Under the pieces are notes generated by a model. It had not been told where the DNA came from. It saw nothing but the letters and a program-made list of their open reading frames with translations, and made no database searches. Shown in pieces: positions 49,073 through 61,614 of a DNA stretch of 64,000 nt (the stretch's first letter is position 1; every line of letters begins with the position of its first letter). Source of the DNA: Ptychodera flava (lineage: Eukaryota; Hemichordata; Enteropneusta; Ptychoderidae). A program made the translations under genes and the position numbers. Where the stretch lies: the NCBI RefSeq assembly GCF_041260155.1, contig NC_091943.1, positions 21,452,283-21,516,282 of the forward strand, given 5' to 3'.

Positions 49073-50230
49073 ATGTGGAAAAATCACTATGAGAAGCTGC
49101 TTAACTCAGTTTCAAACTGCAATGACGAGCATTTTGTGTTGCCGTCATTGAAAGAAATTGATTTTCACAAAGATATGGTGGTTACTGTAGACGAAATTAC
49201 TCGTTGTGTTAAAATGCTTGAAAAGGGAAAAGCAAGTGGTAAAGACGGCATTGCCGCAGAGCATTTGATTTATGCTAGCTCAATTTTATACATTCTATTG
49301 AGTTTGTGTTTTACCAGTTTTTTATACATGGTTATTTACCCAACACATTTATGTATGCTACGATATGCCCTATTGTGAAAGATAAGTCAAAAGATCTTAT
49401 ATCCGTTGACAACTATAGGCCCATTGCAATTGTAACAGCTATTTCGAAGACTTTGGAATTATGTATCTTACACAGGATTGATTCATGTATAGAAACTAGT
49501 GCTCTTCAATTCGGCTTTAAAAGCAAACATTCTACTGATATGTGTATCTTTGTGCTTAAGGAAATTTTGATTTTTATAAAAGGCAAAATTCGCCAGTTTT
49601 TCTGTGTTTCATGGATGCCACGAAAGCATTTGACAGGGTCAACCACTGGACTTTGTTTAGAAAATTGATCAGTCGCAACATTCCATTGTTTATTATTCGT
49701 ATTTTGCAGTACTGGTATAGTAATCAGCTGTTTTTCGTCCACTGGGCATCAGCTGATTCTAATCCTTTTCAAGTTTCTAATGGCGTACGAAAAGGAAGTA
49801 TTCTTTCACCAAAACTTTTTGCGATTATGTAGACCAGTTAAGTAGTAAGCTACAGTCTGCTGGCGTAGGATGTTATTTAGCGAATCATATTATGAATCAC
49901 TTATTTTATGCTGATGATCTGGCCTTGATTTGTCCATCTGTGAAAGCTTTACGAAAATTGATCAACATTTGTGAACACTATTGTGATATTCTCTTTCATA
50001 CTGAGAAAACTGAGTGTATGGCTATTTTTCCGAAATCTTGGAAGCAGGATAGGATTCCTCATGTATATTTGTATGGTAATTCTCTTAAATTTGTAAGTTC
50101 GAAGAAATATCTTGGCTACATTATGTCCTCCACTGGGATGGACGATGCAGATATGCAAAGACAGCTTCGTAGTTTTGTGCGAGAGCCAATTTTATTGTTC
50201 GTAACTTTGGCCAGTGCTCTCAGAAAGTAA
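49073..50230 (+). pseudogene. LINE L-C reverse transcriptase, frameshifted
   Basis: Four frames follow one another with RT motifs in order: GKASGKDGIAAEHL, VDNYRPIAIVTAISK, ALQFGFKSKHSTDM, MDATKAFDRVNHW, VSNGVRKGSILSPKLFAIM and the catalytic FYADDLALI (49904-49930), then FVSSKKYLGYIM. Shifts lie near 49300, 49600 and 49830, so no full RT can be made. Confidence 0.87.
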
Positions 50231-50689
50231 AATGTGTCCTTTTAAAAAGTTTTTTGTATAGTGTTTATTGTTTGAACGTGTGGTGTAATTTTAGTGCTAA
50301 AATAATGTCAAAACTGAGGATAGCTTATAATAATGCCTTGAGGTTGATTTTTGATCTGAAGCGTGACGTCAGTATTAGTCCAATTTTGTGACCAAGAACA
50401 TCTTTAATTTTGCTTCCCTTCACCGAAGACTGCTGTTCGCATTTTGCAAGCGTCTGTCCGTGAGTGAAAACCCAGTTATCCGTACCTGTGTAGAGTCTGA
50501 TTCGTATTTTCATTCGGCTTTCTGGAAACATTGTAGAAAGGTTCTTTATTAAGTTTTTTGCTCTTTTTAACTTCTGTATATTTTTGCATCTATTTATTTT
50601 ATATTATGGGCATTCATGGCCTGAAATAAAGATTAATAATAATAATAAAAATATGGTTAGTTTTGTTGGGCGTGGCTTGAATAATCAAT

Positions 50690-51240
50690 GATTGTCTGCT
50701 CATGTATTTTTCAGAAATCAGATATTCTTAGTATTGCAGCTTGACATCTGATGAACACCTCATTAGTAATATTCCACTCTCACCAGCTTATGGGGTATAC
50801 ATTTCCCAGCTTATTCGATTTGCAAGAGCATGCAGTTCATATGGTGATTTTGTAGAGAGACATAGCCATCTCTCTTACAAACTGTTAAATCAAGGTTACA
50901 CCAGAGCAAGACTTGTCTCTGCATTCAAACACTTTTTTGGCAGGTATCTCAAGCTTGTAGATAAATGCAATATCTCTCTTCGACAAATGATCGCTGATGG
51001 CATCGGTGACATTGGGTCTTAGTTAGTGACCTACCTATCTGACTTATAGATTGATATATGGCGGGTGCCACATGTGGGGCAGGATGCGCTTACTATTTTC
51101 TAAAACACCTGACACCACTTCTTGGTCTTTTGGCCAGAGGTCCATATATCTTTCTTTCATGAATTTGACTTTGTTTGTGTACCTTCAATTTACTGTCTGT
51201 TCTGTGTTGTTTTGTGTCTATGTTTACAACTGTTGTCTTA
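50690..51240 (+). pseudogene. C-terminal fragment of another reverse-transcriptase-type element
   Basis: The frame 50741-51022 contains PLSPAYGVYISQLIRFARAC, DFVERHSHLSYKLLNQGY and FGRYLKL, a block I recognise from the C-terminal part of a widespread group of invertebrate RT-bearing elements, where it follows a YIDD-type RT. The 3' sequence GGGTGCCACATGTGGGGCAG after the stop also belongs to that group. Here the RT core is absent; a name for the group is not offered. Confidence 0.55.
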
Positions 51241-52289
51241 CGAATTCTGACCTAGTGTTATTGGATTATGGATTGGTATGATTGCGATTATTGATATAGA
51301 TGCAGATGTTTACTGTGTACTGGTTAGTGCAAGGTAGTCTGTTGTGGTGTTTATGCATCATCCATGCGCAGAGAACGACATTTACAGGGAAGACCATCCA
51401 AGCTTAACAGTTGCCCATATGATACTTTCTGTGCAGCACACACATGTTGTGTCTATAATATCGTAGATCAAAAGAAGCCAGTTTTTTACAAACTCCCAGT
51501 AGACAAAATTAAATACAAAACGGTGTGTGTACACGGACGCCAATCAGAATTTTAATAAGACGCACAGATAAAGAGTGACTGGAATCAATGGATGCAGCCT
51601 GCATTAGCGTGTGTGCTACACAAAAAGGTAAACGTAACATATAGGAAATTGTCCAGCTTGAATAACTGTCCCTGTATTAATGAAATTCGCAATGTGTCAA
51701 TGCTAGATTTATCAAAGACCATTGAAATAATGACATGCCAAGACTATATAGCCGATATAAACAGCACAACCAATCTTCATTATGTACTCTACAATGTTCT
51801 GTATTGCCACTTTTATTATCCCATCAAGAACCTACATGTAAGAACACACGGGGACGTGTAGTCTGCGATTATAGTCAGTTTGAAGTATTATGCGCCTCGA
51901 CTTAAACTAAAGACTTAAACCTTTGCACTAAGTTTCACCAAAAAAACTTTCAATCATTAATTTCAAAATTTTTGCGGCCGTCGCAAGTTGAGCCCGAGCG
52001 GAGTATGTCAAAAGCTACAAAACGTTACACTTTCTATATAGTATAGCATTTTTTGGTTTACGAAAGCTGGTCATTGGTAAAAGGGGTTTTCTGAAATATT
52101 TTTTGCACATTCCAAGATCCGAATCAGTTAATTTTACTGTTGAATCCAGTCAACTACAATGCAAAGACTAACTCATGGTGGAACAACCTATCGGGTGTGG
52201 GCGAGAGGACGGTGCATTTTGACATGCGTACGATGTTTGTATTGGATAGAGCTGGCTCGTCCGACATTTTGATTCACAGTACTTACTAG
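51240..52289. other. Non-coding stretch, no gene recognised
   Basis: Short frames (for example 51592-51861, 89 codons) have no recognisable domain or splice context. Confidence 0.4.
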
Positions 52290-52530
52290 AAACCTGAAAG
52301 TTCCTGTTCTGTTCACTAAAGCATGTTAAACACTTGCCATTTAGCTTACCAACACTTAGACAATGTACTGTACATCTGAATTCTCGTCCGGACAAGAATT
52401 CATTTGCAAACGGTAACAATGCAGTCTACTATCGTGATATGCTTCGGGAGTAGAACAAGAAACTGTAGTTGACATGCGAAACAAATACAGTGAAAAGCAT
52501 CAAACGTTACAGCTGCTGGCCATTTATTAG
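52290..52530 (-). repeat. Dispersed repeat R, copy 6
   Basis: GAATTCTCGTCCGGACAAGA, GTAACAATGCAGTC, GGGAGTAGAACAAGAAACTG and CGTTACAGCTGCTGGCC are in canonical order. This is the most complete copy and the reference for the others. Confidence 0.55.
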
Positions 52531-55191
52531 GTATAAACTTTCATTTAGCTGACGTCAAAGGTTCACTACTGACACCGAACAGAAATCGCTTATGGCCTGT
52601 CGGTTGATTTTTTACGTAAACGAAAAGCTGACTATATATTGCCATTGCAGGGACGGCCGAGGTTTCTACATTCTGAGTCGCTGTCATCACGAAGTAATAG
52701 GTCACCGGTCTCAGTTTATAAGTCGCAGATCGCCTATCGTGACCGGAATCCGTAGTCACTTCCTCGGGAATTGCTGTATTTTAAGTAATCGTTGTCAGCA
52801 TAATTTTTGCTGATTTTCAGCGGCATGTAACAGGGTTTCGGTCCATAAGTATCCCTATGTGCGAACATTGCAAACTGGAAGAACTATAGGGTCATCATCT
52901 CAGTGCACTACAGTGTGAAAGTGCCCTATTAATAGCTGTATTTATAATTGTGTACTAAATAACTTGTATTTCTAAGGAAACTGACCGAAACGTGAGGGGT
53001 CAGGCGGACAGATATTACATATTAGATATTTAAGTTAGGATCCGGATAATTACATATCCGCATCAGAGCTTGCCCTTTTAACCTCAATGTCTGGACGCCT
53101 GTGTTTAAATGAACTGGCTGACCAAAGTAAAACTTCGCACAGACAACCTGCCTTGACCCGAATCGAAACCTCAGAGGTGTTTCCGGCCAGTTTCCTAGAA
53201 GTTAAGTCAGCTTTAACTTTCAACACTGAGGTCATCGTTTCGCGCGTGCAGTCGTCATGGATGTCCATTTCGTCTAAATGTGGAGTAAAGCAAAGCATGT
53301 TTAGTGCTTGTGATTGTTTTCTAATCAGCTGCATGTCCTAAGTCAGCTGAGTTAGTCGCCCCAAAGCTTCTCAGGCAAAGCTCCGAAAAGACTCAAATCT
53401 TACTCCAAGCTCAGGCATCCACCAGACTTGCTGTCCAAACTGTTCACTGAGCGGTGAGGAATGAAATCACTAAGCCCACTGATGATAAAGAATGCCCGAG
53501 TTTTCTTTTCTCACGAGCAAAAATCCCCGTCCGTTTGTAAATCTACCGCTTATTGACGCGTCGTCGCTATTCCGATCTTGTGTGGTACGGATGTAGGACC
53601 AAGTTTTCTCATGTAGCCAATCAGTTGCTGAGTGGCTTTGTCGACCCTTATCTCTCGTCACAGTCGTCAGCTAGACCCACCTTGCTTGACTATAGTCCTC
53701 AAACAAAATCCGCGTTTACGGTTCAATCTCCTTAATTAGCCTCTCAGCCCAGTTTTTCATTTTATTTAGTAAATTCATCTATCGTTAGTTTCCTCTGCGT
53801 CCTGTTTGTATTTACATTTTGAGTTTGAAAAACAGCTTAGAGCACATTTTCCGCACTATATCGTGCGAGTTCTTCATTCCATCGACGTAGTACAACACGG
53901 GGGCTCCCAGTCTGTGTAGGTGGAAAGATTCCTCTCTCGGGGCTGTCTCCATTATACTCCCTCAGTTGATCATGGAATATTTACTTTACGCCAATCCGAT
54001 CAAATTATAGCACGCTTTCGTTCAACCCTGGACAAATGTGATGAGTAGGTTTGAAACCAAATCTGTGCTACACAAGCTAAACGTCTGCTTGCACAACGAG
54101 CGAATAGAAAACAGTTTAATTCTTGTCCGGAAGCTCCAGATTTAAGAACAAAGTCAGGGGTCATAAATACATCACCTTTCCTATTCCCTTCTACATAGGA
54201 TTGATTTCAGAATTGATGTACGAAAGTTTGCTCCTTTAAGACGAATACAATTTTTATTGTTCACAATCATCTCGCATATCTTCCTGCTGCCAAATTGTCG
54301 GAAAAACGTAAGATTGTACAAGTTGGCTAAAAATGGGTTTGAAAACCATAATTTCCGTTTTCTTCAGTGCAATTTATTGTTTGTTTCTTGTAACGCCTTC
54401 TCATGTAAACATTTCATCTCAAAGCGTCCCTTATTTTATTATATATTGTTAATTCATTATCGTATTTCACATTTAAGGATTACCCATTTACATGCTCAAA
54501 TCAATTACCCAATACGGCTGTAATCTCCCATAGGGTCCTAATTAAACACACAGAATTAAATCCAATATGTGTTTAAAAAGCACTTAAGTCTAAAAGCGAA
54601 AAAAATAAAACAATAACCCAGTATAGGCTTCCTGGTTACCAGAGCGTGTCTTTAAAGGTGCAATTTTCTCAGAGAGATATGTTGGTGCAGTATTCAGAAG
54701 ACATTTATAGGCTAAACACCTGTAAAATAATGTGGCCAAGGCGTATGAAGATTGTTTCAAGATCGTACGAGAAAGAGATAGGAGATAGCGGCAAACTTTT
54801 AATTAATTGTTGGTAAAAACTTGAATGAGAACAGTCGAGAATGGGATTTTCCATGGTGTGATATAAACAAACAATCAAAGACTCAACGGAAATTTATGTG
54901 TAATAACCATTGTATAATGGTGATAATGTTGTAGTGATGCGTACGTTTAGAAAGGTATATAACTTTGAAGAGAATGTAAGCTACACTGAGAATGCGAGAC
55001 TTGGAATATTAATGTCACGTTTGCCATCTTGTAATGAAGATCTATAAAGTTGTGCTTACAACCAACATCTTGGTGTGTCAGCCTCAGTACCTCAACTCGT
55101 ATTCCCAAGGCTACGAGCGCAGTACCATTCATTTTGCCGACTACTTAATTTAAGTACAGGATTGACAACATGCTTTTTTTTTGTCTTTCAG
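52531..55191. other. Upstream region of the LDLRa gene, no coding sequence recognised
   Basis: No domain is recognisable; frames under 100 codons at 53050-53341 overlap on both strands. Because the first visible exon of the downstream gene begins at an acceptor, an untranslated first exon and the promoter should lie here or farther left, but I cannot place them. Confidence 0.4.
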
Positions 55192-55275
55192 AATTTGAAG
55201 CAAACATGACTAGTTATCGGAATCATTATGCGGCGTTCGTCATTCTTACGATGGTATTCATTAGTCACGGCTTTG
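55192..55275 (+). CDS. LDLRa/mucin-like protein, signal peptide exon
   Basis: A long pyrimidine tract ending TTTTTGTCTTTCAG precedes the exon, and ATG is at 55206-55208. It codes for MTSYRNHYAAFVILTMVFIS and then HGFG, a hydrophobic core with a small-residue end typical of a secretory signal peptide. The exon ends one base into a codon at GTAAG. With the following exons it would give signal peptide, one LDLRa module and a Thr/Ser/Pro-rich region continuing past the window, a layout seen in secreted or membrane-bound mucin-like proteins. The gene is otherwise unknown to me. Confidence 0.75.
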
Positions 55276-56249
55276 GTAAGCATCCGAATATGAGAATACG
55301 TCCATAGTGGACGATATAGATTTTATATGCCCATATGATCATGGTTGTGAAAAAAATTGCACAGTATGATTCGTGCTCTTGACATCGAGTTGACTTTGGC
55401 GGTACTTTCGTCTAGTATTTATTTTATACTTTGTCATTGTATTTATGGCCACAGCAATAAGCTCTATACTTCAGAAATGCACATTATGAAGTTGAAGTTG
55501 AAGTTGGTGCACAATGACAGTTTGTGCACATTTATTTGCATTCCAAGGCCACCGGCCCATATGCAAAGGGTTACATTACTTAATTTAAATATAACATACA
55601 GAAACACCATACAAAAAGGTGTCGGAAAGAGTAATTAATCTTAAACTTGTGTAGTACAAACAGTCTTCATTCTGAGATTGAAAGCTTGCTTTTTTTACTC
55701 CAATGCACATTATCATAGCATTCAATGTTGTACAGGGCGTCATAAAGACCCTGACATGGCAAGTTGTCAGATGTTGGCAGAGCTAACGCTGAGCAATTAG
55801 GCGAATTTGCATGATTGATCGACAATACTTAAACAAATAATGAATACCTCCAGAAACTAAACCAAGTTCGACTACCGTTGTTGATGGTACAGAGATGATG
55901 TAACAATCAAAGACCGTGACCTTGCGTAGTGTAGAAGCACTAAAATGAAACATTTTAACAGTTTCCAGAATAAGATTCTTTACACCAGATATTTACAGCC
56001 GCTACAGTCATGATTTTTCAGGTTAAGCAATCATGCTAGAGCTGACTCGCAGGGCACACATTATTACGCACTGCTTGCTTACGTAATCAAGACATAGTGA
56101 CATCATTCCGGTAAAAAGCCTCCTCCCCTCAAAGATGTTACCGTAAAATATTTCACTCTCGTCGGCAAACACTGCTATTCGTTCTCGAACATAACACATC
56201 ACGCCCAAGGATAACTTTATTCTCACTTCTATTTTTATTTGTCTACCAG

Positions 56250-56375
56250 GTCAACAGGATAACACGTGTGAATCTTATCAGTACTCCTGCGAAAAAGATA
56301 CCCTGTGCATTAGCAGAACCCTTGTATGCGACGGAATTCCAAACTGTCCGTATGTAGACGACGAACGGAATTGCC
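56250..56375 (+). CDS. LDLRa/mucin-like protein, LDL-receptor class A exon
   Basis: Exactly 42 codons, phase 1 at both ends, as is standard for exons carrying one LDLRa module. Six Cys occur in the right order: CESYQYSC, DTLCISRTLVCDG, PNC and DDERNC. The calcium-site acidic residues are partly kept (Asp after the fourth Cys, then DDE near the end). LDLRa modules fold around calcium and bind ligands outside the cell. The donor is C/GTAAGT. Confidence 0.88.
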
Positions 56376-57525
56376 GTAAGTCTGATAATCTCGCCACAGT
56401 CTCTTGACAAAAACAGAGTCGCCTATCTGAAACCCAGTTCAGCAATGTATTCACTGCTTTTATTGAGTCTGTGTCCGATGTGTGAACGCGAGTATGTGTG
56501 TGCGAGATCTACGGCGTGATGAGGGGTTGTGGTCAGGAAAATTGTAACAACATAGCTCGGTTATTAAACCACTCTTATAAAGTGAGGGATTTCGCTTGGA
56601 TCTGGGATTTACCTTGTGAGGTCGAATCCGGTCAAGAATTTACCGAATCCTTGTACTGTATGATCACATGGACGCATAGACTTGTGCTTGAGAGTTTATG
56701 GACGAAGGCATTATGCAAAAGACAAAGTCAGAGGGTTGCCTTCATCAACTTACGTTTTCCGATCTACTAGTATTACACAACTTTGTAGCCTGTTTGATTG
56801 GGACAGGTGTGTTAGTAAGAAGGTATGAACGGCAAGCGAGGGTATTTGGTTGCGCTTATAAGGCCTCTGGAGTGAAAATTAGCATATTTCACCTAAATAT
56901 GCCGATTTTCATCCCAAAGGTCTTATATCTACAACCAATACCCATGCGCGTGATTGTCGTTTTCGTCCACGGTACTACACCTATTGTAACCGCACTGTAA
57001 AATGATAAGGTTAAATACAATTAAACCATGTTGTTATTTCGGACGCGAAGTCGGGATGCGGGTTCTGGGGCCTCGGCAAAAAAACTCTACAACAAGAAAG
57101 TGTCAATACAGGCCGGGAGCGTACTTGCACAGTTGTGTCCTCAGGGCTTGGACAGCATTAACAGGGATGAGGGGAGGGGGAGGGCTGATGCAATTGGATG
57201 TAGGGTCAGCACTTTCCGTGCAACGGTTTAGCGGAAGGCCGGTTCATTTCATGCATGAATCTGGGGGAGAGTCGCAACTTTTTGAGCATGGAAATGGAAA
57301 TAGAAAATATGAGATAAACTTATATTGTAAACACTCTACTGAGACCTAAATGCACAACAGCAAGGTCTTTGAAGTGCACGGGGAAATTAAACACCATAAT
57401 TGATGAACAAGACTGCGGTAAATATTCCCAATCATTTTGGCTTCATGTTATCTTATTTACAAAGTCATATTTACTTCATATGATTGATGTGAATGAAATA
57501 AGTGCTTGTTCAGGAGTGCACGCAG

Positions 57526-58100
57526 CAGTGTAATCTCTATCCATTTACTGTTCTAATCCTGTGGTAAATCTGCTTGTGTAATCTCTATCCATTCACTGTT
57601 CGTATCCTGTGGTAAGTCTGATTGTGTAATCTCCATCCATTCACTGTTCTCATCCTGTGGTAAGTCTGATTGTGTAATCTCTATATCGATTCACTGTTCT
57701 CATCCTTTGGTAAGTCTGATTGCGTAATCTCTATCCATTCACTGTTCTCATCCTGTGGTAAGTCTGATTGTGTAATCTCTATCCATTTACTGTTCTAATC
57801 CTGTGGTAAGTCTGATTGTGTAATCTCTATCCATTCACTGTTCTCATCCTGTGGTAAGTCTGATTGTGTAATCTCTATCCATTCACTGTTCTCATCCTGT
57901 GGTAAGTCTGATTGTGTAATCTCTATATCGATTCACTGTTCTCATCCTGTGGTAAGTCTGATTGTGTAATCTCTATCCATTCACTGTTCTCATCCTGTGG
58001 TAAGTCTGATTGTGTAATCTCTAACTATTCACTGTTCTCATCCCGTGGTAAGTCTGATTGTGTAATCTCTATCCGTTCACTGTTCTCATACTGGGATGCA
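57526..58100 (+). repeat. 48-bp minisatellite, about 12 copies, each with a splice-donor-like site
   Basis: The unit contains GTAATCTCTATCCATTCACT and TGTTCTCATCCTGTGGTAAG; copies follow at 48-50 bases with few changes. It lies in the intron between the LDLRa exon and the short mucin-like exon. About ten copies contain TGTG/GTAAGT. Translations of the array are artefacts. Confidence 0.93.
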
Positions 58101-58267
58101 TGTCTTCTGTAGATAGAATTGGAATAGCCACAGAATGCTTGGAAATCTACCATGCATTGCGTATTTCAATGATTTTATTTTCGATTTCTAGAATTATGCT
58201 GTTGCTCATAAGCACAGACAAACACTAGCTTCTGATGTCTTTGCTGGCAATGGAAGTACTAAATGCA

Positions 58268-58886
58268 ACAAGTCATCGTTGATGATACAGTCCCCACTTG
58301 TTAATGGGAACTTTGATGACAAGTCCTCAGAGAGGATAGAGTCCTCTTCATTAATTGAGTTATGGCTAAGGACATGAAAAAATTGTAACAAAATGGCTGC
58401 CATGCGGCCATGTTAGATCATATCATGAAACAAATTGACATGCATATGTATGACATAGATTAATGTCCTTGTACCAACTTTGAATAAAATCGGTTGAGAT
58501 GTGCCTGAGTTATAGCTCCGTACATGAAAAAATCGTAACAACATGGCCACACGGCGGCCATATTGGGTCGTATCACAAAGCAAATCAATTTGCATATGTA
58601 TGACAAAGGTCAATGTCCTTGTACCGAGTTTGAATAAAATCGGTTGAGATTATCAAAAAAACGTAACAAAATGGCCGCTTTGCGGCCATGTTGGATGGTA
58701 TCACAAAGCAAATCGACGTGTATATGTATGACATATGTAGTAATCCTTGTACCAAGTTTGAATGAAATCGCTCCAGGCATCTCTGAGATATCTGAGTGAA
58801 CGGACGGACGGACGGACGCACGCACGGACGCAAGGACATGACCAAACCTATAAGTCCCCCCGGACAGTGTTCATGGGGATTAAAAA
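58268..58886 (-). mobile_element. Helentron-like element, copy B
   Basis: On the minus strand it begins TTTTTAATCCCCATG, passes through CCGTCCGTCCGTCCG (58799-58815), three units near 140 bases with AATGGCCGC...GCGGCCAT (58392, 58541, 58671) and ends GTGGGGAC with the hairpin at 58272-58286 and CTTGTT. Its ends match copies A and C, but its tandem units differ from those of copy A. Confidence 0.6.
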
Positions 58887-59040
58887 TCAGAGAATTATAG
58901 ATGTAAAACTATAGTAATAATATCTGTAGCTTAAGTTTCATGCATTTCCTCAATCTTGAGACAAATATAGCTTGTCTGTGAATAGAATAATAAAACAGGC
59001 AGCTGAAACGCGTACCTTAAACATCAAAACTATATTATAA

Positions 59041-59693
59041 AATGCGTCCGTCCGTTCAGATATCTCAGAGATGCCTCTAGCGATTTCATTCAAACTTGGT
59101 ACAAGGATTACTTCATATGCCATACATATGCACGTCGATTTGTTTTGTGATACAATCCAATATGGCTGCCGTGAGCCATTTTATTATGATTTTTTCATGT
59201 ACAGAGCTATAACTCAGACATGTTTCAACCAATTTTATTGAAAGTTGGTACAATTACAAAATTACAATTTGTAATTGCTTATGTAATACATTTTCCTAAT
59301 TACAGTGATATATCCACAAATAATGCGTCAGATTTGATGAAACTTCGTACAGATTGTTGATCCTATAGTGTTGTAAATACTGCATCAAACTTTATGAAAT
59401 ATGGTACCGGTGATAATCTTTCAGTGTTAGGATAGTATGCAAAAATGTTTGGCAACATCCTGTCGATTAATTACTAATTGAATCATTTAATGACCTTTTG
59501 TAATTAGGATGGCGGCCTACATTGGTTTTATGTTTTCACCACCATGGAACTCATTCTTGGCCATTGAGCGCCATCTGTATCGCAGTATTTTCATCACAGA
59601 CCTAATTAATGAAGAGGACTCTATCCTCTCTGAGGACTTGTAATTCAAGTACCCAGTCACAAGTGGGGAGTGTGTCATCAACGATGACTTGTT
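59041..59693 (+). mobile_element. Helentron-like element, copy C
   Basis: It opens at GCGTCCGTCCGTTCAG without the CCCC motif, so the 5' end is missing, has one GGCTGCC...GAGCCAT unit, and ends AAGTGGGGAG, hairpin GTCATCAACGATGAC (59674-59688), CTTGTT. Copies B and C face each other and form a large imperfect inverted repeat. Confidence 0.55.
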
Positions 59694-59805
59694 TAATTTT
59701 ATGATGCCATATCTGCAGTCGAGAATAACTCACAGATGTAGCCTTGGCTCTTAGCTTATCAGTGTTTACATATTACTAAACAATGTCAAATTTTTTTTAA
59801 TTCAG

Positions 59806-59849
59806 CCACCACGGTAGGCGTGCCAGGAATAACAACTCAAGGAGGCTCG
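59806..59849 (+). CDS. LDLRa/mucin-like protein, short linker exon
   Basis: The acceptor TTTAATTCAG (to 59805) and donor GTAAGT (59850) bound 44 bases. With the one base carried from the LDLRa exon it reads PTTVGVPGITTQGGS and ends in phase 0. The small size means it rests on splice signals, frame fit and Thr-rich composition. Confidence 0.6.
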
Positions 59850-59954
59850 GTAAGTTAGCTGTGTGACAAAAAAGTACAAAAAATCAATATCATGACGATT
59901 ATTGTGCCCAATGTGCAAAAAGCTCATTGTTGTGAAACAATGCTATTTTAGTAA

Positions 59955-61614
59955 GGGACTGTTCAGTTTTTACGGCCGGGGGGGCCGGCAAAATCCAGGG
60001 GGGAGGTCATCATCATTTTGGAATCCGCAAAGGGGGGGGGGGGTTCATCGCTTTTTCGCTGGTAGGAAAGGGGGGGTCACCACATTTTCAAAAACATAAT
60101 ACCAACAATAAAGTTCACTTTATGCCATGGCGGCCCCACTACAATAAATATACATTATGTATTACCCATGACCCTCTTAACGGGCAGACGCCTTTGGCGG
60201 CCCACTCCAATTAGGTTTACTTCATGCGATGGCCATGATCGACCCTCTTTACCGGCGGGCCACCTGCGGCGGTCCATTACAATAAATTGACTTAATGTAA
60301 TACCCATGGCAATCTTAATGGCCGCACGCCTTCAGCAGCCCTGTCCAGTAAAGTTTACTTTATGCAATAGCCATGATCGACCCTCTTTACCGGCGGGCCA
60401 CCTTTAGTGGCCCACTAGAATAAAGTTGACTTTACGTAATGGCCCATGACCCTCTTAACCGGAGGGCTGCCTTTGGCGAACCACTCCAATAAAGTTTACT
60501 TTAGGGACCGTCTCATATTGTCGCAGAAGTTCAAAAAGCGAAATTTATTCGTTTAGGGGGGAGGGGGTTTGACCTCCATTCAATTAGTGAACTTCACTTT
60601 CGCACTTTTATTTTGTGATCACAAGTTTTCGTGTGTTTATTTTAAATTAAAGAAAAACTGCACACTCGTGCCAACAAATTTGTAACTGTTTCCATCTCGT
60701 TTGTGCCCCAAACACAATTTACCGATAGGAACATTGTATACTAAACGTTTCATTCATCAAATTATACAAAGACAAAAAGTATCATTTTTTTTAAAAATGT
60801 GCTATTTATAAGCGTCTGCTCTAACCACTAGATGTCTTTATTCTCACTTATTATGCACCTGGTCATAGTCGTTTTAATATGGTTGAACATGCCTGGGCCC
60901 CCTTGTCAAAGTTTTTCGCTTATTTACCGCCCCTACCAAGTACAAATTGCGTGTTCACAAAGACCAAGAACAGCACAAGAGATGCAAAAAGGAAATGTAA
61001 AATAAAATGATTCAGAAACTTTTATGTGGTAAAATGCCCTGTTAGTACTCAAATCTGATCATTTACTTTAATTGTAATGTGGCAAGGGGAATACGTCTTT
61101 AGTAGCTATAGCAAAATGCAACATTGTACTCTCAGGCAGACATGAAGATTTCGCACTTTTGAAGTTTCGTTTAGGGGGAGGGGGAGGGGGTTTTGATCTA
61201 AACGAAGAAATTTCGTTTCTTGAACTTCTGCGACAATCTGAGACGGTCCCTTATACAATGTCCATGGACATAAGTTGTCTATGGAAATGAAGTTAAAAAT
61301 TGCCTTACAGTCGTCCTAATTAACAGACGTGTCAATGGATGTGGCTGAGAAGTTTGTGCACTGGCATCTCTGCTACACGAATAAAGTGCGCCGCGTACCG
61401 TAGTTCAAATCCAAACCATGCGTGTAAATTTGACATATGGGTTTTGGTTATTTTTCAGCGGGGGGGGGGGGGGGGGGGGGATCAAATTTTTTCGTCTGAC
61501 AAAGGGGGGTCATCTTTTTTTCACGAAAAATGCATGGGGGGTCTATATTTTTTTGAACACCGGCGACAAGATTTTGCCGCCCCCCCCCCCAGGCCGTAAA
61601 AACTGAACACTCCC
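59955..61614. mobile_element. Harbinger-like element, TAA duplication, hosting a second one
   Basis: Inverted ends GGGACTGTTCAGTTTTTACG and the matching right end are flanked by TAA (59952-59954, 61615-61617). Inside both ends are G-runs in phrases such as AGGGGGGGGGGGTTCATCGC. The left body (60110-60500) has about six loose 60-70-base repeats around ACCGGCGGGCCACC. The insertion at 60504-61250 splits it. No transposase is seen. Confidence 0.8.
60504..61250. mobile_element. Nested Harbinger-like MITE, TTA duplication
   Basis: Ends GGGACCGTCTCATATTGTCG and GGGACCGTCTCAGATTGTCG (minus strand) pair for at least 30 bases. TTA flanks both sides (60501-60503, 61251-61253). GTTTAGGGGGGAGGGGGTTT and GTTTAGGGGGAGGGGGAGGG lie inside the left and right ends. 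Being intact within the outer element, it inserted later. Confidence 0.83.

Larger units (their letters stand above)
47766..50650 (+). mobile_element. LINE L-C, nearly complete ORF2 and 3' end
   Basis: It has an intact APE endonuclease-plus-linker frame (47774-48994), a frameshifted reverse transcriptase (49073-50230), a 3' region, AATAAA at about 50622 and an AAT-repeat tail to about 50645. No ORF1 precedes it, so it is 5'-truncated or lacks one. It is a different lineage from L-A and L-B by RT sequence. Confidence 0.87.

Noticed and set aside
57526-58100. CRISPR array
   Set aside because: The units are continuous near-identical repeats without unique spacers, and the genome is eukaryotic.
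57912-58112. Repetitive frame SLFSSCGKSDCVIS
   Set aside because: It is a translation of the 48-bp minisatellite, whose unit is a multiple of three.
61339-61606. Gly-rich frames of 62-86 codons
   Set aside because: They come from G-runs in the Harbinger-like element end.
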